A stretch of DNA of 64,000 bases. It comes from an uncultured Roseovarius sp. GTDB lineage: Bacteria > Pseudomonadota > Alphaproteobacteria > Rhodobacterales > Rhodobacteraceae. This document shows, one piece after another, positions 17,757 through 27,616 of the stretch; position 1 is the first letter of the stretch; the number at the start of each line of letters is the position of its first letter. The DNA lies in the NCBI GenBank assembly GCA_947503145.1, contig CANNCP010000006.1, forward strand, positions 124,001-188,000, in the 5' to 3' direction. The position numbers and the translations under genes were made by a program. The notes below the pieces were generated by a model that saw only the letters and a program-made list of their open reading frames with translations, was not told where the DNA came from and did not search any database.

Positions 17757-19133
17757 ATGAAGGTCATCATCTGCGGCGCGGGCCAAGTCGGCTGGCAGAT
17801 CGCACGGCATCTGTCGGGCGAACGCAACGACGTCACCGTGGTGGACAGCAATCCCGATCTGGTGCGCCGCGCAACCGATACGCTGGACGTGCAGGGGCTG
17901 GCGGGCTTTGCCAGCTATCCCGACGTGCTGGACCGTGCGGGCGCACGCGATGCAGACATGATCATTGCCGCCACCTATTCGGACGAGGTGAACATGGTCA
18001 CGTGCCAGGTCGCCCATTCGGTCTTTTCCATCAGCCGCAAGATCGCGCGCCTGCGCAGCCAATCCTACCTCGATGCAATCTATTCGGACCTCTACCGGCG
18101 CGATCACATGCCGATCGACGTGGTGATCAGTCCCGAACGGGAAGTGGCCGAGGCCGCCTTGCAGCGGCTTGCGGCGCCGGCGGCTTTTGATACGGAAAAG
18201 TTTTTGGACGGCGAGGCACAGCTCATGGGGTTGCGCTTGGAAGAGGATTGCCCGGTCGTCAACACGCCACTGCGCCAGCTGAGCGATCTTTTCTCGACGC
18301 TGCGCGTGGTGGTTCTGGCTGTGCGCCGTGACGGGCGGTTCTTTGCGCCGGACGCGGGCGATCAGTTGTTTGTGGGCGACGAATGCTATGTCTTTGCCCC
18401 CAACGAGGATATTCCGCGCACATTGGAAGTGTTCGGCAAGGAGGCGCCAAAACAGGAACGTGTGGTGATTCTGGGTGGCGGCAATGTCGGGCTGGCCGTG
18501 GCCCGCGCGCTGGAAACCAGCGGGCGACGCATCCGCGCCAAGATGATCGAGCGCAATCGCGCCTGTGCAGAGCGCGCCGCCGACGCGTTGGAACGGACCA
18601 TCGTCCTCAACGGCGATGCGCTGGATATCGCGTTACTGAACGAGGCGGGCATTTCGCGTGCCGATGCGGTGCTGGCCGTGACCGACGACGACAAGACGAA
18701 TCTGCTGGCCGCAGTGCGCGCCAAATCCCAAGGCTGCCCCTTTGCCATCAGCCTGGTAAATGATCCGACCCTTGTGCCGCTATTGCAGCCGATCGGGGTG
18801 GACGCCTACATCAACCCACGCGCCACCACGGTCAGTTCGATCCTGCGGCACATCCGGCACGGACGGGTGCGCGGCGTCTATTCCATCGGCGATGCCGAGG
18901 CAGAGGTGATCGAAGCACAGGTGATGTCGACGTCATCCATCGCGGGTGCCGCGATCCGGGATATAGATTTTCCCGAAGGCGTGCTGATCGGCGCCGTCAA
19001 GAAGGGCAAGGAGATCCGCAAACCGACCGGCAGCATGCGCATCGAAGAGGGCGACGTGATCGTGATCTTTGCCATGACATCGGCTGTGGCGCGGGTCGAA
19101 CAGCTGCTTCAGGTCTCGATTGATTTCTTCTAA
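17757..19133 (+). CDS. trkA: Trk system potassium uptake protein TrkA
   Basis: The 458-residue peripheral membrane protein has two tandem RCK units. The first NAD-binding motif is VIICGAGQVGWQIA at the N-terminus; the second is VILGGGNVGLAVARALE at about residue 235. Each is followed by an RCK C-terminal domain, with DAYINPRATTVSSILRHIRHGRVRGVYSIG in the second half. It gates the TrkH channel in response to nucleotides. Its last 14 bases overlap the start of trkH. The ntrYX-trkAH-hfq-hflX order is conserved in alphaproteobacteria. Confidence 0.93.
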   Translation: MKVIICGAGQVGWQIARHLSGERNDVTVVDSNPDLVRRATDTLDVQGLAGFASYPDVLDRAGARDADMIIAATYSDEVNMVTCQVAHSVFSISRKIARLRSQSYLDAIYSDLYRRDHMPIDVVISPEREVAEAALQRLAAPAAFDTEKFLDGEAQLMGLRLEEDCPVVNTPLRQLSDLFSTLRVVVLAVRRDGRFFAPDAGDQLFVGDECYVFAPNEDIPRTLEVFGKEAPKQERVVILGGGNVGLAVARALETSGRRIRAKMIERNRACAERAADALERTIVLNGDALDIALLNEAGISRADAVLAVTDDDKTNLLAAVRAKSQGCPFAISLVNDPTLVPLLQPIGVDAYINPRATTVSSILRHIRHGRVRGVYSIGDAEAEVIEAQVMSTSSIAGAAIRDIDFPEGVLIGAVKKGKEIRKPTGSMRIEEGDVIVIFAMTSAVARVEQLLQVSIDFF

Positions 19134-20661
19134 CCCGATATCAAACCGCCTTCTGCGGTTCCCGCTGATCCTGGTCCTCGCGGGGTTTGCATCGGTCGCG
19201 ATGTTTCTGCCCGCGCTGCACGCGCTGGCGCTGGAGGATCACACGGTCTCGCGCAGCTTTGCCTATTCGGGCGTGCTGGGGCTGGCCACCGTCGGACTGA
19301 TTGGCCTGGCCATGAGCAGCAATGTCCAGCGCGGCGAGGCCAGCGACATGAGCAATCTGCTGTCGTTGTGCCTGACATTCATCCTGCTCCCGCTGTTCCT
19401 TGCCGTGCCGTTCTACGAGGGCGTGCGCAACACCAGCTTTCTCAACGCCTATTTCGAAATGGTCTCGTCGCTGACCACGACGGGTGCCACGCTTTTTGAC
19501 GCACCCGGACGGCTGGTGGACAGCCTGCACCTTTGGCGCGGCATGGTCGGCTGGTTTGGCGGGCTGTTGATGTGGGTCGCGGCCTCGGCCGTGCTCGCGC
19601 CGCTCAATCTTGGCGGTTTCGAAGTTACGGCGACGGCCGAGCCGGGGCAGGGAGAGACGCGGCTCGACCGATTCGAGCGCGCCGGAGCGGGCAAGCGGAT
19701 AGGGCAGACCACCTATGTGCTGGGCCCGATCTATGTCGGGCTGACCGCGGCGCTCTGGCTTTTCCTGGTGCTGAGCGGAGACCGGCCACTGGTCGCGGTC
19801 GTGCACGCGATGTCGACCATGGCCACCAGCGGGATTTCGGCGGTGAACGGGGTGCAGAACGCCGGGTCCGGCCTTGGCGGCGAGGTGATCATCTTCTTTT
19901 TCATGATGTTCGCGCTGTCGCGGCTCACATTTTCCTCTGACACGATCACCACGGCACGCCCCGGATTGCACAACGATCCGGAATTCCGCCTCGGCATGCT
20001 GCTGGTCCTGGGCGTGCCTTTGCTGCTCTTTTCGCGGCACTGGCTGGGCGCGCTTGAGGTGGAGCAACTCGAAAAATTTCCATCGGCCTTCGCGGCGCTG
20101 TGGGGGGGTATCTTCAGCGTGCTGTCGTTCCTCAGCACAACCGGATTCGAAAGCGCCTATTGGGACGCTGCGCGCGACTGGTCGGGCCTAGGCACGCCGG
20201 GGCTGATCCTGCTGGGGCTATCGCTGGTGGGCGGTGGTGTCGCAACCACGGCGGGCGGGGTCAAGCTGCTGCGGGTGTACGCGCTCTACCTCAATGGCCA
20301 GCGCGAGATGGAGCGGTTGGTGCACCCGTCCTCGGTGGGTCGCGCGGGGGCGCGCAGTCGCCGGATAAGGCGACAGGGCGCCTTCGTGGCCTGGATATTC
20401 TTCATGCTCTTCGCGCTGACGCTGGCGGCGATCACGATCATTCTCACCGGCCTCGGGATCGGGTTCGAACCGGCCCTCATCCTGTCGATCGCCACGCTGT
20501 CGACCACTGGCCCATTGACCCAGGTGGTCGGCGAGACCCCCATCATGCTGGGCCAGATTGGTCCCGCGGCCAAGCTGGTGCTGTGCGCCGCGATGGTGCT
20601 GGGGCGGCTGGAAACCCTGGCGATCATCGCGCTGATCAATCCGGCGCTGTGGCGCGATTGA
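19120..20661 (+). CDS. trkH: TrkH family potassium uptake protein
   Basis: The 513-residue integral membrane protein has many hydrophobic helices and the four-fold pore-loop repeat of the Trk/Ktr family. Selectivity-filter-type segments include SSLTTTGATLFDAP, STMATSGISAVNGV, SFLSTTGFESAYWD and ATLSTTGPLTQVVGE. It forms the channel subunit for potassium uptake with TrkA. A TTG start at 19120 overlaps trkA. Two genes in the standard order trkA-trkH suggest one transport operon within the nitrogen-regulatory block. Confidence 0.92.
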   Translation: MISSNPISNRLLRFPLILVLAGFASVAMFLPALHALALEDHTVSRSFAYSGVLGLATVGLIGLAMSSNVQRGEASDMSNLLSLCLTFILLPLFLAVPFYEGVRNTSFLNAYFEMVSSLTTTGATLFDAPGRLVDSLHLWRGMVGWFGGLLMWVAASAVLAPLNLGGFEVTATAEPGQGETRLDRFERAGAGKRIGQTTYVLGPIYVGLTAALWLFLVLSGDRPLVAVVHAMSTMATSGISAVNGVQNAGSGLGGEVIIFFFMMFALSRLTFSSDTITTARPGLHNDPEFRLGMLLVLGVPLLLFSRHWLGALEVEQLEKFPSAFAALWGGIFSVLSFLSTTGFESAYWDAARDWSGLGTPGLILLGLSLVGGGVATTAGGVKLLRVYALYLNGQREMERLVHPSSVGRAGARSRRIRRQGAFVAWIFFMLFALTLAAITIILTGLGIGFEPALILSIATLSTTGPLTQVVGETPIMLGQIGPAAKLVLCAAMVLGRLETLAIIALINPALWRD

Positions 20662-20797
20662 GACGGGTCTATCCGAAACGCAGGCAAGGAATTGACTTTT
20701 GGGCTGGAAACTCCTTGACGGGCAGGACATACTGACCCCTGATTTAAACTTCGGCGCGGATCCGCCGCGCAAATAAGAATAAAGGCTTTTGGGAAAA

Positions 20798-21037
20798 ATG
20801 GCTTCTGACCGTCAAAATCTACAGGACGCGTTCCTCAACGAGGTACGCAAGACCAAAACGCCAGTCACGGTATTCCTGATCAATGGTGTGAAGCTGCAGG
20901 GTGTCATCACCTGGTTCGACAATTTCTGCATTCTGCTGCGTCGCGATGGCCAATCGCAACTTGTCTACAAGCATGCGGTTTCGACCATCATGCCGTCACA
21001 GCCGATCAACCTTTATAGCGGTGACGATCCCGCGTGA
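20798..21037 (+). CDS. hfq: RNA chaperone Hfq
   Basis: The 79-residue Sm-like protein has the Sm1 motif ([20 protein letters not shown] and [18 protein letters not shown]) and the Sm2 motif ([11 protein letters not shown]). It forms the hexamer that helps small RNAs pair with mRNAs. I start it at ATG 20798 ([12 protein letters not shown]), the family N-terminus; the ORF track adds three codons from a TTG. It overlaps hflX. Two TTGAC(T/G) hexamers at about 20692 and 20715 may belong to its promoter, but their -10 boxes are not clear. Confidence 0.95.
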   Translation: MASDRQNLQDAFLNEVRKTKTPVTVFLINGVKLQGVITWFDNFCILLRRDGQSQLVYKHAVSTIMPSQPINLYSGDDPA

Positions 21038-22317
21038 TGGATCACACCCCCGTAGACACCCGCGCCTGGGTTCTGCATCCAGACATCTGGTCCCGCGAGG
21101 AAGCGACGCGCACGCCCGCGCTGGCACTGGAAGAGGCAATGGCCCTGGCACATGCACTGCCCGGGCTGAAGCCTCTCGGCGGCACGGTGATCAAGCTGCA
21201 AAAGGCACATCCCGGCATGCTCTTCGGCAAGGGCAAGATTGAAGAGCTGCGCACCCAATTCGAGACCGAAGAGATCGAGCTAGTCCTGATCGACGGCCCC
21301 GTGACGCCTGTGCAGCAACGCAATCTGGAAAAGGCCTGGGGCGTTAAGCTGCTGGACCGCACCGGGCTGATCCTGGAAATATTCAGCGACCGCGCCGCCA
21401 CCCGAGAAGGTGTCTTGCAGGTCGAAATGGCGGCACTCAGCTATCAGCGCACGCGGCTGGTGCGTGCCTGGACCCACCTGGAACGGCAACGCGGCGGGTA
21501 CGGCTTTGTCGGCGGCCCCGGTGAGACACAGATCGAGTCGGACAGGCGCGCCATCGACGACCATCTCGTGCGTCTGCGCCGCCAGTTGGAAAAGGTGGTC
21601 AAGACGCGCACGCTTCACCGTGCCGCACGGGCCAAGGTGCCGTTTCCCATCGTGGCGCTGGTGGGATATACCAACTCTGGCAAATCGACGCTGTTCAACC
21701 ATCTTACCGGCGCCGAAGTGATGGCCGAGGACATGCTCTTTGCGACGCTTGATCCGACGATGCGACGGGTTGAGCTGCCCGAGGGTGGCCCCGAAGTGAT
21801 CCTGAGCGACACGGTCGGTTTCATCTCGGACCTGCCGACAGAGCTGGTGGCTGCTTTTCGCGCGACGCTTGAAGAGGTGCTGAGCGCCGATCTCATCTGC
21901 CATGTGCGCGACATCGCCCACCCGGAGACCGAAGCCCAGAAGGCGGATGTCGAGGCCATTCTGGAAAGTCTCGATGTGGCCCAAGAAACGCCCCGGATCG
22001 AGATATGGAACAAGATCGATCTGCTCGACGATGCCGACCGCACGGCGATGATGACCCGCGCCGAGCGGCTGGAGGATGTGCAGGCGATCTCGGCGGTGAC
22101 AGGCGAGGGGATGACTGCGCTGGTGGGCCGGATTTCGGCGGCGCTGACGGTCGCGGCCCAGGAAGTGCTGCTGCAACTGCGCTTTGACGAAGGCCGCAAA
22201 CGCGCGTGGCTCTTTGAGCGCGGGCTGGTCGAACACGAGGTCCAGACTGACAAAGGGTTCGATCTGACGGTGCGCTGGACCGCGCGCGAGGCGGCACAGT
22301 TTCACGGCCTGGGCTGA
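21037..22317 (+). CDS. hflX: ribosome-associated GTPase HflX
   Basis: The 426-residue GTPase has the HflX N-terminal domain (AHPGMLFGKGKIEEL) and the glycine-rich segment RQRGGYGFVGGPGETQIESDRR. The G domain shows G1 VGYTNSGKS, G3 SDTVGFISDLP and G4 NKIDLL. It splits stalled or stressed ribosomes and is usually found directly after hfq. Its ATG overlaps the hfq stop by one base, giving tight translational coupling. Confidence 0.93.
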   Translation: MDHTPVDTRAWVLHPDIWSREEATRTPALALEEAMALAHALPGLKPLGGTVIKLQKAHPGMLFGKGKIEELRTQFETEEIELVLIDGPVTPVQQRNLEKAWGVKLLDRTGLILEIFSDRAATREGVLQVEMAALSYQRTRLVRAWTHLERQRGGYGFVGGPGETQIESDRRAIDDHLVRLRRQLEKVVKTRTLHRAARAKVPFPIVALVGYTNSGKSTLFNHLTGAEVMAEDMLFATLDPTMRRVELPEGGPEVILSDTVGFISDLPTELVAAFRATLEEVLSADLICHVRDIAHPETEAQKADVEAILESLDVAQETPRIEIWNKIDLLDDADRTAMMTRAERLEDVQAISAVTGEGMTALVGRISAALTVAAQEVLLQLRFDEGRKRAWLFERGLVEHEVQTDKGFDLTVRWTAREAAQFHGLG

Positions 22318-22380
22318 GCGCGCTTCAACGGGTCACGGCAGACCAAAGCCATGCCGACGACATCTGTTAAAGCGTTGCGC

Positions 22381-22423
22381 GCGTTTCCCCTTTACCTGAT
22401 GTCTCAGGTTAAAGGCGAAACGC
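22381..22423. repeat. palindromic intergenic repeat (module 2), copy C
   Basis: The arm GCGTTTCCCCTTTACCTGA pairs with the complement of TCAGGTTAAAGGCGAAACGC, with one mismatch and one bulge, around a loop TGTC. A TAAAGCG end motif lies just upstream. It sits between convergent hflX and the penicillin-acylase gene and may also act as a transcription stop for both. Confidence 0.75.
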
Positions 22424-22445
22424 AGTAGCAGGCACCCTGACAGCG

Positions 22446-24920
22446 CTACGGCTTTGCCGGTATCAACGTCGTCACGCCAACCGCCGCGGCGCGTGCCAGA
22501 CGCGGGTCGAGCGACATCGGGATATATTCGCCGCGCCGCCAGAGCTGTGCGAGATCATCGTAGTGACGGCTAAGGAAATGCCCTGACTGGCCGGTAGATA
22601 TCACAAATACGCTGCTGTCGGGGTCGGCGAAATCATAGACACCGCGATACCCCGCGCCGTGCACGTTCTGGAACGGGTCCGGGCCGGTGCCGCGCGTCAG
22701 CCCTCGTTGCAGCGTGTGATCGCCACCCGAGGTGGACTGGCGGATGTTCACGAAATACCGCACCCAGGGCACATCACCCAGCACCGGATGGTCATGCGTG
22801 GCCTGGTGCACATCGCCCCAACGCAGCGATTCCAGCGCCGTGCCGTAATGGTTGGTGATCCACACCAGCGCATCATCAAGCGCCAGCCGCGCGATATCCG
22901 TGCAGGTTTCGACCGGGCTGGATTGCACCACGTCGCACCACACTGCGGCATCGTCGATATCGCGGTAGACGCGCTCGATGAATATCGGGTCGGGATGGGT
23001 GAACTCGGAAATGAGCGGGCCAAGTTCGTCCTTGGCCAGCCGCGTCTGGAGTGCCCGCAGCCAGGCGGCGTAAATCAGCGGCTCGGGCAGATGCTCGTTC
23101 ATCTCGCCGTTCCAGTCGGCAAGCATCGCCAGTGCGCGCTGACGCAGGCCTTGCGCGGTTCCCTCCGGCGCACTTTCACCAGTAAACCACAGGTCGGCGC
23201 CGATCAGAGGCAGCAAGGACCGGGCGGTGAAGCTGACCGTGTCAAGCTGCGCCTCGATAAAGCTGTCGCGGGTGTGCACCTGGCGGTTCTGCATCAGAAG
23301 TTGCCAGCGGTGGATACGCTGCGTATCGCCCCAGACATAGCTGATATGCTGCGGAAAGGGGCGATCGGCCGTCTTGTTGTTGGTATTACCCAGAATGCCG
23401 CCAACGGGCGCTATGAACTCGGGAGAGGCCGAATAGGGAAAATGCCCCTGCCAACGATTTTCGGCAATCCAGCCCCGGCTGGGCAGACGTCCCTGGCTTT
23501 CGTGGTCGGCGCTGCGGCGGGGCATGGTGCCGACCATCTTCATGGCGATCTGCTTGCGGTCCACCACGGTCAGGTTCTGGGCCGGCGCTACAAAGAGATC
23601 ACCCACCTCCAGCGCCTCGCCCACCGAATCCGCCTGCATCAAGGCCAACGCAGCACTCATCGTCGTGTCACGCTGGCTGAGCGCCGTCCATGCGAGCGTC
23701 GCCACATGGCCCACCGGTGTCACGGTGCCCAGATCATAGTGCGAGCCGGGCAGAACCGGGCCGTTTTCGGTCCAGCGCAGGGTCATCGTGACCGGATCCT
23801 GATCTGATATGTTGATGATCGACCGACGCGTCTCGAACGGTTTGTACCCGTTCGGAGTCAGGTATTCTTCGGGGTTATCGGGGTTCAGTTGCTCGATATA
23901 GAGATCCTGATCGTCGAGATAGGCCGACGTGATTCCCCAACCCAGCCGGTCGCTGCGTCCGGTCAGAATGGCGGGCACGCCGGGGATCGTGCCGCCGATC
24001 ACCCCGCCGCTGGCCAGTTCCAGCCGCGCCAGATACCAGATCGCGGGTGCGGAAAATCCCAGATGCGGGTCATTGGCCAGCAACGTGCCGCCTGCCGCTG
24101 AACGCGACGGGGCTGCGGCCCAGGCATTCGAGGCGCCGGCGCGTTCAGGCGGTGGAAACGGTGACAGCGGATGCTGTGGCATCGGCGTGCTGGCGGCGTA
24201 GCGGGGTAATTCCAGCCCTGGCATCAGCTGTGCGTAATCGGGCAGGGCGGCGATACCCGGTCCTGGCGCGTCGGGCAGGATATCGGCCAGACGCGCGGGA
24301 TCGTTCAGCATCAGCGACGTGCGGGCGCGGCGCACCTCATGGCTCATCTGCGCCGACATCTGAACCGCCATCAGCTTGATGATCGCGATGCTGTCGGCCG
24401 GCGCCCAGGGCGAAACTGGCGCGTTAAAGAGGAACATCTCGGGCGCGCCGCGTCCCAGCGATGCTTGGTTGATCTCGGAGACACGGGCGTTCACCCCCGC
24501 GGAGTATGCCTCCAGCGCCGATAATGTGGCCGGGTTCTGCGACGCGACCGAGGCGCGCGCCGCGCTGTAGATGTCGAAACGGCGCATGAGCTTGTCCAGC
24601 GCCAGCGTCCGGGTGCCGAAAACTTCTGATAGCCGTCCCTGCGCGGTCCGGCGCAGCACGATCATCTGCCAGAGACGGTCCTGCGCATGCGCATAGCCGA
24701 GACCAAAGAATACACCGGCATCCTGGTCGCCGAAGATATGCGGCACATTGGCATTGTCCCGCACGATTTCCACCGGTACCGCGAGGTCCGGCACCTCAAG
24801 CGTCTTGTCATACTCGGGCAATGAACGCGACAGCAGGAAATAGAGCGCGGCAACCATCACAACAGCCAGAAATACCAGCGCGCTCGCGATTCGCATCAAC
24901 CATTTGAAAAGGTCTGCCAT
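22446..24920 (-). CDS. penicillin acylase family hydrolase (Ntn-hydrolase)
   Basis: The protein of about 824 residues is anchored by an N-terminal hydrophobic helix (MRIASALVFLAVVMVAALYFLL). It then follows the penicillin-acylase plan: an alpha-chain region with YAHAQDRLWQM, a spacer, and a nucleophile region GASNAWAAAPSRSAAGG, in which autocleavage would expose the catalytic Ser. LLANDPHLGF and GVTTLIP are also typical. It would hydrolyse an amide bond of an acyl or N-acyl-amino-acid-type compound; substrates in this family include acylhomoserine lactones as well as beta-lactams, so none is assigned. I chose ATG 24920 over the GTG at 24932. It is monocistronic. Confidence 0.85.
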   Translation of the reverse strand: MADLFKWLMRIASALVFLAVVMVAALYFLLSRSLPEYDKTLEVPDLAVPVEIVRDNANVPHIFGDQDAGVFFGLGYAHAQDRLWQMIVLRRTAQGRLSEVFGTRTLALDKLMRRFDIYSAARASVASQNPATLSALEAYSAGVNARVSEINQASLGRGAPEMFLFNAPVSPWAPADSIAIIKLMAVQMSAQMSHEVRRARTSLMLNDPARLADILPDAPGPGIAALPDYAQLMPGLELPRYAASTPMPQHPLSPFPPPERAGASNAWAAAPSRSAAGGTLLANDPHLGFSAPAIWYLARLELASGGVIGGTIPGVPAILTGRSDRLGWGITSAYLDDQDLYIEQLNPDNPEEYLTPNGYKPFETRRSIINISDQDPVTMTLRWTENGPVLPGSHYDLGTVTPVGHVATLAWTALSQRDTTMSAALALMQADSVGEALEVGDLFVAPAQNLTVVDRKQIAMKMVGTMPRRSADHESQGRLPSRGWIAENRWQGHFPYSASPEFIAPVGGILGNTNNKTADRPFPQHISYVWGDTQRIHRWQLLMQNRQVHTRDSFIEAQLDTVSFTARSLLPLIGADLWFTGESAPEGTAQGLRQRALAMLADWNGEMNEHLPEPLIYAAWLRALQTRLAKDELGPLISEFTHPDPIFIERVYRDIDDAAVWCDVVQSSPVETCTDIARLALDDALVWITNHYGTALESLRWGDVHQATHDHPVLGDVPWVRYFVNIRQSTSGGDHTLQRGLTRGTGPDPFQNVHGAGYRGVYDFADPDSSVFVISTGQSGHFLSRHYDDLAQLWRRGEYIPMSLDPRLARAAAVGVTTLIPAKP

Positions 24921-25118
24921 CGGTCGTGTCACTTAACCTGTCATCAGAGCGTTCTGCCTACAATCCGAGCCGCAGACCTGATGCACAACGCCCACATCAT
25001 TGAAGGGGCCTTTTCCGCCTTCCCCCAGACCGGGAAACCGCAAAAGGCTTTTGCCCTTGCATCCCGGGCCGGGATAGTCAGAAACTCGGGCCAAGACAAT
25101 GGCAAGCGGGGAAAGAAC

Positions 25119-25991
25119 ATGAGTGATTTGGCATTCCTGGGTCTGGGGGTCATGGGATACCCGATGGCAGGTCATCTGCAGGCGGCGGGTCATTCGGTCT
25201 GCGTTTACAACCGGACGGCGACCAAGGCCGGGAAATGGGCAGAGCAGCATGGCGGCACCCACGCGCCAACCCCGCGAGAGGCGGCGGCAGGTGCTGATCT
25301 GGTCATGGCCTGCGTTGGCAACGATGACGATCTGCGATCTGTCTGTCTTGGAGAGGATGGCGCGTTTGCGGGGATGAAGCCCGGTGCGATCTTTGTCGAT
25401 CACACGACCGTGTCAGCCAAGGTGACGGCAGAGCTATACGCCACGGCCAAGGCGGCGGGGCTGAGTTTTGTCGATGCGCCGGTTTCCGGTGGGCAGGCGG
25501 GCGCCGAGAACGGCCAACTGTCGATCATGTGCGGCGGCGACCAGCTGGCCTATGATACCGCAGAGCCGGTCATGAACACCTACGCCAAACTCTGCCGTCG
25601 GATCGGCGACAGCGGCGCCGGGCAGATGACGAAGATGTGCAACCAGATCGCCATAGCCGGTCTGGTGCAGGGGCTCAGCGAGGCGCTGCATTTTGCCGAA
25701 AAGGCGGGGCTCGACGGGCGCGCCGTCACCGAGGTGATCAGCCAGGGCGCGGCGGGCAGCTGGCAGATGGCCAACCGGTACGAGACGATGCTGGATGATC
25801 ATTTTGAACACGGGTTTGCGGTCGACTGGATGCGCAAGGACCTGGGCATCTGCCTCGATACGGCCAACGATAACGGCGCATCGCTGCCGGTCACGGCGCT
25901 GGTCGATCAGTTCTACAAGGATGTGCAGAAGATGGGCGGCGGGCGCTGGGATACGTCAAGCCTGCTCAAACGCCTGCGCAAGCTGGGCTGA
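25119..25991 (+). CDS. NAD(P)-dependent beta-hydroxyacid dehydrogenase (3-hydroxyisobutyrate dehydrogenase family)
   Basis: The 290-residue protein has the Rossmann motif FLGLGVMGYPMAGHLQAAGH, the substrate-binding segment DAPVSGGQAGAENGQLSIM, the catalytic lysine region GAGQMTKMCNQIAIAG, and the C-terminal KDLGICLDTAND motif. The family oxidises 3-hydroxyisobutyrate, tartronate semialdehyde and related compounds; the exact substrate is open. The start at 25119 has a GGGAAAGAAC ribosome site and opens the Rossmann motif at once, whereas the ORF track extends 46 codons upstream. It is divergent from the hydrolase gene. Confidence 0.88.
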   Translation: MSDLAFLGLGVMGYPMAGHLQAAGHSVCVYNRTATKAGKWAEQHGGTHAPTPREAAAGADLVMACVGNDDDLRSVCLGEDGAFAGMKPGAIFVDHTTVSAKVTAELYATAKAAGLSFVDAPVSGGQAGAENGQLSIMCGGDQLAYDTAEPVMNTYAKLCRRIGDSGAGQMTKMCNQIAIAGLVQGLSEALHFAEKAGLDGRAVTEVISQGAAGSWQMANRYETMLDDHFEHGFAVDWMRKDLGICLDTANDNGASLPVTALVDQFYKDVQKMGGGRWDTSSLLKRLRKLG

Positions 25992-26043
25992 ACCGGGACA
26001 CCCCGGCAGCAGCAAGGGCAAACTCCTGCCCTGACATTACAGT

Positions 26044-26151
26044 GTTCCGCGAAAAACCTGACTCACAGATTTTCGCAGAACGCAGCGATATATATGACCG
26101 TTGCACGCATTCCGCCTTAACCAAGTGCCTCAGGTTCAAAGCGAAATACTT
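26044..26151 (+). repeat. composite palindromic intergenic repeat, copy B
   Basis: This block is the counterpart of copy A (4461-4567, opposite strand). Module 1 is GTTCCGCGAAAAACCTGA..TTTTCGCAGAAC. The spacer GTTGCACGC is shared with copy A. Module 2 is ATTCCGCCTTAACC..GGTTCAAAGCGAAAT. It lies between convergent hydroxyacid dehydrogenase and icd. Confidence 0.8.
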
Positions 26152-26157
26152 TAAGAA

Positions 26158-26190
26158 GCGGACGCAAGGCATTGCGTCCGCTTTATTTTT
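26158..26190. terminator. bidirectional intrinsic terminator between hydroxyacid dehydrogenase and icd
   Basis: A perfect 10-bp stem GCGGACGCAA/TTGCGTCCGC with a 4-base loop is followed by TTTATTTTT on the plus strand. The minus-strand side has a weaker TTCTT tract. It ends the dehydrogenase transcript and probably also icd. Confidence 0.85.
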
Positions 26191-26208
26191 GCTAGATTTC
26201 CGAGTGGC

Positions 26209-27423
26209 TTACCCAGCCAGTGCCTTGTTCAGGTTCTCGTCCACCTTTTCGAGGAAGCCCATCGTTGTCAGCCAGCCCTGGTCGGGGCCGACGAGCAGCG
26301 CCAGATCCTTGGTCATGAAGCCGGACTCGACCGTATCCACGACCACCTTTTCCAGCGTTTCCGCGAAATTCATCAGTTGGGTGTTCTCGTCGAGTTTCGC
26401 GCGGTGCTTGAGCCCGCCGGTCCAGGCGTAGATCGACGCGATCGAGTTGGTCGAGGTTTCCTCGCCCTTCTGGTGCTGGCGATAGTGGCGGGTGACAGTG
26501 CCGTGCGCCGCTTCGGCCTCGACCGTCTGGCCATCGGGGGTCATCAGCACCGAGGTCATGAGACCGAGCGAGCCAAAGCCCTGCGCCACGGTGTCGGACT
26601 GCACGTCGCCATCGTAGTTCTTGCACGCCCATACATAGCCGCCGGACCATTTCATTGCCGCTGCCACCATGTCGTCGATCAGGCGGTGCTCATAGGTGAT
26701 GCCCGCTTCTTCGAACTTGTCCTTGAATTCCTCGTCAAAGACCTGCTGGAACAGGATCATGAACTGACCGTCATAATTCTTGAGGATCGTGTTCTTGGTG
26801 GACAGATACACCGGCCACTTGCGCTGCAAGCCATAATTCATCGACGCACGGGCGAAATCCTTGATCGACTGATCAAGGTTGTACATCGCCATATAGACGC
26901 CAGAGGAAGGTGCCTTGAACACTTCCTCTTCCATGATGGTGCCGTCGTCGCCGACGAATTTCATCGACAGCGTACCGGGGCCGGGGAATTTCATGTCGGT
27001 CGCGCGGTACTGGTCGCCATAAGCGTGACGGCCAATGACGATGGGTTTGGTCCAGCCGGGCACAAGACGCGGCACGTTCTGGCAGATAATCGGCTCGCGG
27101 AACACGACACCGCCAAGAATGTTGCGGATCGTGCCGTTTGGCGACCGCCACATCTTCTTGAGGTTGAATTCCTCAACCCGGCCTTCGTCGGGCGTGATTG
27201 TCGCGCATTTGACGCCGACGCCGTATTGCTGGATCGCGTGGGCCGCGTCGATGGTGATCTGGTCATCGGTCTCGTCACGCGCCTCGATCCCGAGGTCGTA
27301 GTATTTCAGGTCGATGTCGAGATAGGGCAGGATCAGTTTCTTCTTGATGAAATCCCAGATGATCCGGGTCATTTCATCGCCGTCGAGCTCGACGACGGGG
27401 TTTTCTACCTTGATTTTGCTCAT
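26209..27423 (-). CDS. icd: NADP-dependent isocitrate dehydrogenase
   Basis: The 404-residue enzyme is of the eukaryotic-like dimeric type and converts isocitrate to 2-oxoglutarate in the TCA cycle. Motifs are [14 protein letters not shown] at the N-terminus, [29 protein letters not shown] for substrate binding, and [29 protein letters not shown] holding the metal-binding aspartates. [16 protein letters not shown] is the nucleotide region. Full length, monocistronic, with about 190 bp of upstream non-coding DNA where I see no clear promoter. Confidence 0.95.
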   Translation of the reverse strand: MSKIKVENPVVELDGDEMTRIIWDFIKKKLILPYLDIDLKYYDLGIEARDETDDQITIDAAHAIQQYGVGVKCATITPDEGRVEEFNLKKMWRSPNGTIRNILGGVVFREPIICQNVPRLVPGWTKPIVIGRHAYGDQYRATDMKFPGPGTLSMKFVGDDGTIMEEEVFKAPSSGVYMAMYNLDQSIKDFARASMNYGLQRKWPVYLSTKNTILKNYDGQFMILFQQVFDEEFKDKFEEAGITYEHRLIDDMVAAAMKWSGGYVWACKNYDGDVQSDTVAQGFGSLGLMTSVLMTPDGQTVEAEAAHGTVTRHYRQHQKGEETSTNSIASIYAWTGGLKHRAKLDENTQLMNFAETLEKVVVDTVESGFMTKDLALLVGPDQGWLTTMGFLEKVDENLNKALAG

Positions 27424-27616
27424 GGGTCGGCCTTTCGCGTGACAGGAATCGCATATTTGAGGTTACGTACCGTATAACTCCAATGAATGAAAGCGTGGTA
27501 TGCAAAGGTATACACGTCTGACGAACACCACTCCCTGACCTGGTTCAGTACGGAGAAATAGCGGCAATACATAGGCTGATATTCGCCGCAAGCGCGCCCG
27601 GCGCGTGGCAGTGACG

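Noticed and set aside
26377-27477. Plus-strand ORF of 366 codons opposite icd
   Set aside because: Shadow of the isocitrate dehydrogenase gene; the minus frame has all active-site motifs.
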